Shown here in pieces: positions 59,169 through 64,000 of a stretch of 64,000 bases of DNA. Below the pieces are notes generated by a model. That model saw only the letters and a list, made by a program, of their open reading frames with translations, had not been told where the DNA came from and did not search any database. Each line of letters starts with the position of its first letter. Position 1 is the stretch's first letter. The stretch comes from Flavobacterium sp. CF108 (GTDB taxonomy: Bacteria > Bacteroidota > Bacteroidia > Flavobacteriales > Flavobacteriaceae): NCBI RefSeq assembly GCF_900129795.1, contig NZ_FQWW01000002.1:124001-188000 (forward strand), in the 5' to 3' direction. A program made the translations under genes and the position numbers.

Positions 59169-60158
59169 TTATTTTGCTATTGTTTCTGCCTTAAAAATAT
59201 CGGCAAGTAAATGATCTAATTGTTTGTACTCGATTAAAAAAGCGTCATGTCCGTGAACGGAATCAATTTCGCTGTAAAAAACATTGTTTTTAAATTTCTT
59301 TAATTCATTGTAGGTTTCCAGGTTTTCTTTTGGTGTAAAAAATAAATCTGAATTGATTGCCACGATATGTATCGCGGCGTTTGATTTGGATATTAACGTT
59401 TCGAAATCGGCACTATTTCTGGTAATATCTATGGTTTTAAGTAGCTGGTTCATCAATTTGTATGATGCTAATTGATAGCGCTGCTGTAGTTTTTTTCCGT
59501 GATGTGCCAGCCAGCTTTCAATATTAAAAATCAAAAGATCCTGATTAATGGTACGCTGGAATTTTTCTTTGAATGATTCCGGTGAACGGTAACACAACAT
59601 GGCGTGAATTCTGGCATCTTCAATTGGTTTTGAAGAATTGTTTAAGATTTGCTCTTGCAGAAAGCAGTTTGCGATCATCCAGTCAGTCGATTTCCAGTCG
59701 GTTGCAATAGGAATTAAATGTTCTGTAATGTTTGGTTCCAAAGCCAGGATTTCCCAGGCAATTCCACCGCCAACAGAACCGCCAATAATGGCAAATACCT
59801 GCTCAATACTTAAAGCTTTTAATCCTTTGATGAAGATTCTGGCAATATCTCTGGTTGTAAAATCCTGATAATTTTCGATTATAAACGAATCGTTTCCGTT
59901 TCCGGGAACATTAAACGCCAGAACAGTATATTGATTGGTATCGATGGTTTTTGCTTCGCCTATTAAATCATTCCACCAGCCGTTTTCACCGGTAACCTGA
60001 GCGTTTCCAGTTAAGGCGTGATTTACCAAAACAATTGGGGCAGTATAAAGCGGTTTCCCGGAAAGTGTAAAGCTTAACGGTAACGACGAATACAGCACAC
60101 CACTTTCGGTGATGAAATCTTGAATTATAATGGGACTTGGTATATTTTCCAATTTCAA
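59169..60158 (-). CDS. metX: Homoserine O-acetyltransferase-like alpha/beta hydrolase
   Basis: This 329-residue protein is an alpha/beta hydrolase-fold acyltransferase. The nucleophile elbow is IIGGSVGGGIAWEIL (Ser in GGSVGG), with a catalytic Asp likely in INSDLFF and His in DSVHGHDAFL near the C-terminus. It should acylate homoserine with acetyl-CoA (or, less likely, succinyl-CoA). The start is TTG at 60158; the in-frame codons upstream are GAT, ATA and a TAA stop. It is the first gene after the second SAM riboswitch and is tightly coupled to thrA (one-base gap). Confidence 0.88.
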   Translation of the reverse strand: MKLENIPSPIIIQDFITESGVLYSSLPLSFTLSGKPLYTAPIVLVNHALTGNAQVTGENGWWNDLIGEAKTIDTNQYTVLAFNVPGNGNDSFIIENYQDFTTRDIARIFIKGLKALSIEQVFAIIGGSVGGGIAWEILALEPNITEHLIPIATDWKSTDWMIANCFLQEQILNNSSKPIEDARIHAMLCYRSPESFKEKFQRTINQDLLIFNIESWLAHHGKKLQQRYQLASYKLMNQLLKTIDITRNSADFETLISKSNAAIHIVAINSDLFFTPKENLETYNELKKFKNNVFYSEIDSVHGHDAFLIEYKQLDHLLADIFKAETIAK

Positions 60159-60232
60159 ATCTATTTATTATTGATTTGTATGTGGAAATATTAGAAAGAA
60201 AGTCTAGAGTTGAAACTAGAAAAATTCTTGTT

Positions 60233-60337
60233 GTTATCTTTCCACGTTTGGGCGTGGTAGAATGCAGCACCTTCTTCGAATTAACGAAGGGTTGCTAAGG
60301 ATTCATCGGGTCTAATCCCTCCTCCTTTCTTTATAAC
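60233..60337 (-). promoter_or_regulatory. SAM riboswitch (SAM-I/S-box type) upstream of metX
   Basis: The minus strand shows GTTAT (P1), AAAGGAGGAGGGATTAGACC, CGATGAATCCTTAGCAACC, a hairpin (CTTCGTTAATTCGAAG), AAGGTGCTGCATTCTACC and the closing ATAAC. The core matches the copy upstream of metH, with a longer P4-like arm (CCACGCC...). No terminator follows within the ~75 bases to the metX TTG start, so control is probably at translation, unlike classical S-box leaders. Confidence 0.93.
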
Positions 60338-60366
60338 ATTTCAATACGTTTTTGAACTTAACGGTG

Positions 60367-60397
60367 CAAATTAACTACTAATTTCTTAAACTAACAA
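60367..60397 (-). promoter_or_regulatory. Promoter of the riboswitch-metX unit
   Basis: On the minus strand TTG (60397-60395), a 20-base gap and TTAATTTG (60374-60367, one mismatch to TANNTTTG) sit at nearly the same distance from the riboswitch as in the metH copy. Confidence 0.65.
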
Positions 60398-60528
60398 ATT
60401 TTAATGAAACTGATTGCTCAATTTCTTAAACATAATTCAATCAGAAACTTTTGTACGCACAAAAATACCGAACATTATGCCCAGTAAAGTCATGCAGGTT
60501 TTAACCTATTTTATGGCTGCTTTTCAAG

Positions 60529-60729
60529 TTAGATGAAAAGGGTTTCATTTTCTTTTGAATACATCAAAAACAATAATGAATTTGGTGCTTTTTTCTCCGC
60601 TTTTTTATCTGTTTCAGTTACACCAAAACTTGGGTGGATTAATTCATTTACAGGCGGCGGGTTGTTTCTTTCAGCTTTTGCACTTCTGAACCCTGAAAGT
60701 TTTTTTCTTAAGTAAGTTATTGCGCTCAT
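60529..60729 (-). CDS. Possible 66-residue protein
   Basis: An ATG-started frame with an A-rich upstream context encodes 66 residues beginning MSAITYLRKKLSGFRSAKAE and containing NNPPPVNELIHPSFG. It is basic at the N-terminus and has no membrane helix. I do not recognise it. It lies 76 bases downstream of a strong minus-strand terminator and a possible leader peptide, so it may be the gene they control. An opposite-strand frame (60533-60715) covers the same bases; its Phe/Ser-rich composition looks like a shadow. Coding potential is uncertain. Confidence 0.35.
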   Translation of the reverse strand: MSAITYLRKKLSGFRSAKAERNNPPPVNELIHPSFGVTETDKKAEKKAPNSLLFLMYSKENETLFI

Positions 60730-60805
60730 ATTATTAAGTTTAAGTTAGTTATTGTAATCTTTATGTTTCCTTTAATTCTTTGTTATGCTGCCAAATGGAA
60801 TAAAA

Positions 60806-60838
60806 AAACCCTTTTGGATTTTAATACCAAAAGGGTTT
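60806..60838 (-). terminator. Strong terminator / possible attenuator
   Basis: AAACCCTTTTGG pairs with CCAAAAGGGTTT around a 9-base loop; on the minus strand it is followed by seven T residues. It lies 33 bases after the stop of a 15-codon frame and 76 bases before the 66-residue frame. Confidence 0.85.
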
Positions 60839-60871
60839 AAGTTTTTATAGAACTTATATATACTTTTAGTA

Positions 60872-60919
60872 TCAACAGACGTGTACACAAATACGTGCGA
60901 CATTAAACATCATGTTCAT
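60872..60919 (-). CDS. Candidate leader peptide MNMMFNVARICVHVC
   Basis: This is a 15-codon ATG-to-TGA frame, very short but with an unusual content: two cysteines near the end (Cys-Val-His-Val-Cys) and three Met at the start. It is followed after 33 bases by a strong terminator, the geometry of a transcription-attenuation leader. Neighbouring genes concern cysteine and methionine, so control by charged tRNA-Cys or tRNA-Met is attractive. The short frame could be chance. The rest of 60930-61272 is AT-rich, with a direct repeat CGTTAAAAAACA (61128-61172) and a possible -7 TAATTTTG on the minus strand (61182-61175). Confidence 0.45.
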   Translation of the reverse strand: MNMMFNVARICVHVC

Positions 60920-61272
60920 CTGTAGGGACTTATTCATTTGCGATTTGACTGTTATTTTAAAAAAATCTTGCATTTACTTTTATTTAAAAGCTTTTTTTTA
61001 GATGTGATTAGGATCTTAAAAGCTATATTTATTTTAACAATTAATCATCTGTTTTTACCAGATCTTACTTGTCTTACAAATGTGCGAATATTTTTTCAAT
61101 ATTCCAAGTTACAAAACCCTATTTTTTCTTAAAAAACGTTAAAAAACAGCTTTTTATCGTTAAAAAACATCCTACAAAATTACAATCTGAGCCAAAAGAG
61201 GTATAATCTTACAAAAAAAATAACTTTACTTTTAGTTTCAATCTGTCAAAGAACTACTAATATTACAACCAC

Positions 61273-62361
61273 TTATAACCAGACTGCTTCCTTATTTTTA
61301 ATCTTTTCAGCTACTTTTAAAATATCTGTTATTAAACCTCTTGAAATGGCCTGTTTGCATGGCGATGCACTTTGAAGTACAATTGGCGTATTGGCATAAG
61401 ATTGGGTATAAATTTCAAAAATAGAATCGGAACCTTTTAATTGTCCAATGGCTGATGTGACAGGTTCTGACACTAATTTGACTTCTAATGTATTGTTCTC
61501 GACATCAAATTCTCCAATATATCTTAAAACATGATTGTCTTTCTGGGTTATTTTGGCAATTTTAAACGATCGGTCAATGGCTTCTTTATTAAGAATTCCG
61601 TTTTTCTCTAAATGTTCTTCTCCTATAAGCGGATTAATTTTAATATCAGAGAGTTCGAATTCTTTTCCTATTTCACGGGTTAAAATCAACAGTTTTTTAG
61701 CCGTATCATTTCCAGATAAATCTTCCTTAAATGTAGAACGCATTAATCCGAGAAGGCTCGCATCTTTTAAAATAGAAGAAAAAGAATTTTCTTCGGCAGA
61801 AAAACGATTGAAAACATAACTCAGATTATCTGAAAATACGCCTCTTATTTTGGTAATTTTTTCTCCGGAGAAATACAAATCCCTTAAAGTCTGCAAAACA
61901 GGAAAACCGGTATCGACTGAGGTTTCATACAAAAACTCTTTGTCGTACTTTTTAAGATTTTCTCTAAGCTGCTTATAAAGATCAATTGGAAGTGTATTTG
62001 CCTTTTTATTGACAGCAACAATGTTAAATCCGTTTTCGATCAACGTATTATAATGACCTATAAGTTCATCACTTGCGGTTGCATCGACGGCGATTAGATT
62101 TTCGAATTCGTTTTCTTTTGCAAATTCGATAATATCTTCGACTCTAAAAGGAACGGCCAATTCTCTAAAATTGGTTTCCCATGCATATCCAACGCCTTCT
62201 TTCTCGAAAAAGGCAACGGTTGAATTAGTAATTATCGGAAAGTGAAAATCGACATTTTTACTTTGCAGAAAAAACTCCTGACTTTCGATAATCTGATTGA
62301 TTAATGTACTTCCTATATTCCCAATTCCAAAAAGGATAATATTTATTTTAAGCTTTGACAT
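61273..62361 (-). CDS. Monofunctional homoserine dehydrogenase, ThrA C-terminal paralogue
   Basis: This 362-residue protein aligns with the dehydrogenase half of thrA only: GxGxxG motif LFGIGNIGSTLINQII, NADP region VAVDATASDE, VNKKANTLPIDLY (active-site Lys-Lys) and DLSGNDTAKKLLILTRE, where the Asp-x3-Lys pair of the family is kept. It lacks the kinase and ACT domains, so it should escape feedback by those domains. It is a single gene between metY and the gap with the leader peptide, and may be a duplicate giving extra homoserine for methionine. It starts with ATG. Confidence 0.88.
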   Translation of the reverse strand: MSKLKINIILFGIGNIGSTLINQIIESQEFFLQSKNVDFHFPIITNSTVAFFEKEGVGYAWETNFRELAVPFRVEDIIEFAKENEFENLIAVDATASDELIGHYNTLIENGFNIVAVNKKANTLPIDLYKQLRENLKKYDKEFLYETSVDTGFPVLQTLRDLYFSGEKITKIRGVFSDNLSYVFNRFSAEENSFSSILKDASLLGLMRSTFKEDLSGNDTAKKLLILTREIGKEFELSDIKINPLIGEEHLEKNGILNKEAIDRSFKIAKITQKDNHVLRYIGEFDVENNTLEVKLVSEPVTSAIGQLKGSDSIFEIYTQSYANTPIVLQSASPCKQAISRGLITDILKVAEKIKNKEAVWL

Positions 62362-62397
62362 AATTTTAATTTTTTAAAACATATCTATATTTAGTAA

Positions 62398-62559
62398 ACC
62401 ATATAAGTTATATAAGTTCATTTAATTTATCAACGTTTATAATTTTTGACGTCCTGTGTTTTCGAGTTAGACGCACTGCTGTGCGTCTCTACATCGGTGC
62501 ATCGATTAGACGCACTGCTGTGCGTCTCTACTAAATGAACTTATATTACTTATATGGTG
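62398..62559. mobile_element. MITE-like element, copy 2 (with duplicated core)
   Basis: The same ~28-bp inverted ends as copy 1 (left ACCATATAAGTTATATAAG, right ending TTATATGGT) enclose two direct copies of TTAGACGCACTGCTGTGCG plus TCTCTAC (62467-62492 and 62506-62531). It lies between metY and the homoserine dehydrogenase paralogue. Confidence 0.75.
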
Positions 62560-62582
62560 AAATCTTTTTTCATAAAAAATCA

Positions 62583-62610
62583 CCTCTAGCAGAACTCACG
62601 CTGCTAAAGG
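62583..62610 (-). terminator. Terminator of metY
   Basis: CCTCTAGCAG pairs with CTGCTAAAGG with one mismatch around an 8-base loop; on the minus strand six T residues follow, about 30 bases after the metY stop. Confidence 0.8.
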
Positions 62611-62638
62611 CAATTTTTCAAACAAAAAACAAAAAAAC

Positions 62639-63943
62639 CTAATTTTTATTAATACTGTACTGTGACTGAGTTACGCTTTCAAAAACCGATTGTAAGTCGG
62701 CAATTAAATCCTCAACATCTTCTATTCCAACAGAAAGTCGGACTAAATCTTTTGAAACTCCTGTAGCTAATTGTTCTTCTTCAGACAATTGCTGGTGCGT
62801 AGTACTTGCCGGATGGATAATCAGCGATTTTGTATCACCAATATTAGCCAGAAGTGAGAACAATCTTGTTTCGTCTACCACTTTTTTAGCAGCATCAAAG
62901 CCTCCTTTTAGTCCAAAAGTGATCACGCCGCTTTGGCCTTCAGGAAGATATTGTTTCGCTAAATCATAATATTTACTTGATTTTAAACCTGGGTAATTTA
63001 CCCAAACCACCTCATCTTGTTTTTCTAACCATTCGGCCAGAACCAAAGCATTTTCGCTGTGTTTTTTAATTCGGATAGGTAAGGTTTCTAGTCCCTGAAT
63101 AATCTGGAAAGCATTAAATGGACTTAAAGCTGCTCCAAAATCACGTAATCCTTCGATTCTTGCTTTTGCAATAAAGGCCGCATTTCCTAAAGCTTCGTGA
63201 TATACTAATCCGTGATATCCTGCAGAAGGTTCTGTAAATTCAGGGAATTTTCCGTTAGACCAGTCAAAAGTTCCAGCATCGATAATCGCGCCTCCTAATG
63301 AAGTTCCGTTTCCGGCAATATATTTTGTTAAGGAGTGAATTACAATATCGGCACCATATTTAATTGGGTTTAATAAATAAGGTGTCGCAACTGTATTATC
63401 TACTATAAATGGCACTTTGAATGCTTTGGCTTCCGCCGAAATTCCTTTTAAATCTAATACATCCAGTTTTGGATTCCCCAGTGATTCTACAAAGAACGCT
63501 CTGGTATTTTCTTTTGCTGCTTTAGTGAAGTTTTCAGGCTTTGAAGGATCTACAAAAGTGGTTGTAATTCCTAAACGGGGTAATGTTACACTCAATAAAT
63601 TGTATGTTCCGCCGTATAAACTGTTTGAGGCTACGATATGATCACCGGTTCTTAGCAAAGTCAAAAATGTTGTTGAAATTGCCGATGCTCCAGATGCTGT
63701 AACTACAGCTCCAATTCCGCCTTCGAGAGCCGCAAGACGTTGTTCTAAAACATCATTTGTTGGGTTGTTTAATCTGGTGTAGATAAATCCGGCTTCGGCA
63801 AGACCAAATAAATTGGCAGCATGATCTGCGTTATTAAATACGTATGATGATGTTTGGTAAATTGGCACTGCTCTTGTTCCTGAATTCTTAGTTACATCAT
63901 GTCCTGCGTGTAATGCGTTTGTTGCAAATTTTTGTGTACTCAT
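62639..63943 (-). CDS. metY: O-acetylhomoserine sulfhydrylase
   Basis: This 434-residue PLP enzyme has the PLP lysine in DIVIHSLTKYIAGNGT, the N-terminal FATNALHAGHDVT and TRLNNPTNDVLEQRLAALEGG, and a length typical of MetY (425-435), longer than MetZ/MetB. It inserts sulfide into O-acetylhomoserine to give homocysteine. It works with metX and the sulfate operon. It has its own terminator. The upstream region continues outside the window; 63944-64000 is AT-rich with nothing recognisable. It starts with ATG. Confidence 0.93.
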   Translation of the reverse strand: MSTQKFATNALHAGHDVTKNSGTRAVPIYQTSSYVFNNADHAANLFGLAEAGFIYTRLNNPTNDVLEQRLAALEGGIGAVVTASGASAISTTFLTLLRTGDHIVASNSLYGGTYNLLSVTLPRLGITTTFVDPSKPENFTKAAKENTRAFFVESLGNPKLDVLDLKGISAEAKAFKVPFIVDNTVATPYLLNPIKYGADIVIHSLTKYIAGNGTSLGGAIIDAGTFDWSNGKFPEFTEPSAGYHGLVYHEALGNAAFIAKARIEGLRDFGAALSPFNAFQIIQGLETLPIRIKKHSENALVLAEWLEKQDEVVWVNYPGLKSSKYYDLAKQYLPEGQSGVITFGLKGGFDAAKKVVDETRLFSLLANIGDTKSLIIHPASTTHQQLSEEEQLATGVSKDLVRLSVGIEDVEDLIADLQSVFESVTQSQYSINKN

Positions 63944-64000
63944 GATTTCTTAGTTTTTTAAATATTGTTAATACGATATATTGATATTGTGAATTGTAAT

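Noticed and set aside
60533..60715. A plus-strand 60-codon frame overlapping the 66-residue frame.
   Set aside because: Its Phe/Ser-rich composition and lack of a plus-strand promoter or gene context suggest it is a shadow of the minus strand.
1..64000. CRISPR array, prophage or secondary-metabolite cluster.
   Set aside because: No regularly spaced repeats, phage genes or biosynthetic modules were seen; the phased arrays have 7-8-bp units without spacers.

Overview
The window is about 64 kb of chromosome from a gliding member of the Bacteroidota, most likely a Flavobacterium close to F. johnsoniae. The evidence is low GC content, gld gliding-motility genes (gldD, gldE, gldA), promoters of the TTG-N18-21-TANNTTTG type, few Shine-Dalgarno sequences, a TonB receptor with a carboxypeptidase-like N-terminal domain, and many small palindromic or phased intergenic repeats. 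I saw no prophage, insertion sequence, CRISPR array, rRNA or tRNA.

Layout. 1-6.7 kb: 3' end of an M16 peptidase-like gene, an EamA transporter, a metal-binding lipoprotein, the mutY-ssb-gldE-gldD cluster, an HU-like gene and a 30-residue basic peptide. 7-17 kb: RNase G, then penicillin-binding protein 1C with its usual partner, a giant alpha-2-macroglobulin lipoprotein. 17-27 kb: tadA, two overlapping TonB-C-like paralogues, dxs, a DUF3078 protein, dgt, and a Lrp/AsnC regulator divergent from metE. 27-36.9 kb: an outer-membrane beta-barrel, gldA, a short intergenic transcription unit, a DUF4374 lipoprotein with a TonB receptor, a PLP decarboxylase, a dicarboxylate symporter and a methyltransferase.

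37-64 kb is almost entirely sulfur and methionine metabolism on the minus strand. One block is SAM riboswitch - metH N-half - hypothetical - metH C-half - metF. The next is an assimilatory sulfate operon: TauE/SafE, cysH (APS reductase type), cysD, cysN, a siroheme sulfite reductase fused to a HEPN-like tail, cobA, precorrin-2 dehydrogenase and a ferredoxin-NADP reductase. A second TauE/SafE gene and an Rrf2 regulator with four cysteines follow, then a second SAM riboswitch in front of metX-thrA-osmC-metZ, a stand-alone homoserine dehydrogenase paralogue and metY. Together these genes reduce sulfate to sulfide, make siroheme for that step, activate homoserine, insert sulfide to give homocysteine, and methylate it by B12-dependent (MetH) or B12-independent (MetE) routes, with MetF supplying the methyl folate.

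The least explained parts are between genes: a possible Cys-containing leader peptide followed by a strong terminator (60806-60919); two copies of a MITE-like element with about 28-bp inverted ends (53629-53729 and 62398-62559); a short transcription unit with a 36-codon frame (28898-29213); palindromes in the promoters of metE, the sulfate operon and the TonB receptor; several repeat families, some ending within a few bases of stop codons; and many degenerate 7-8-bp phased arrays. Function assignments rest on recognised motifs and context; no database search was run.
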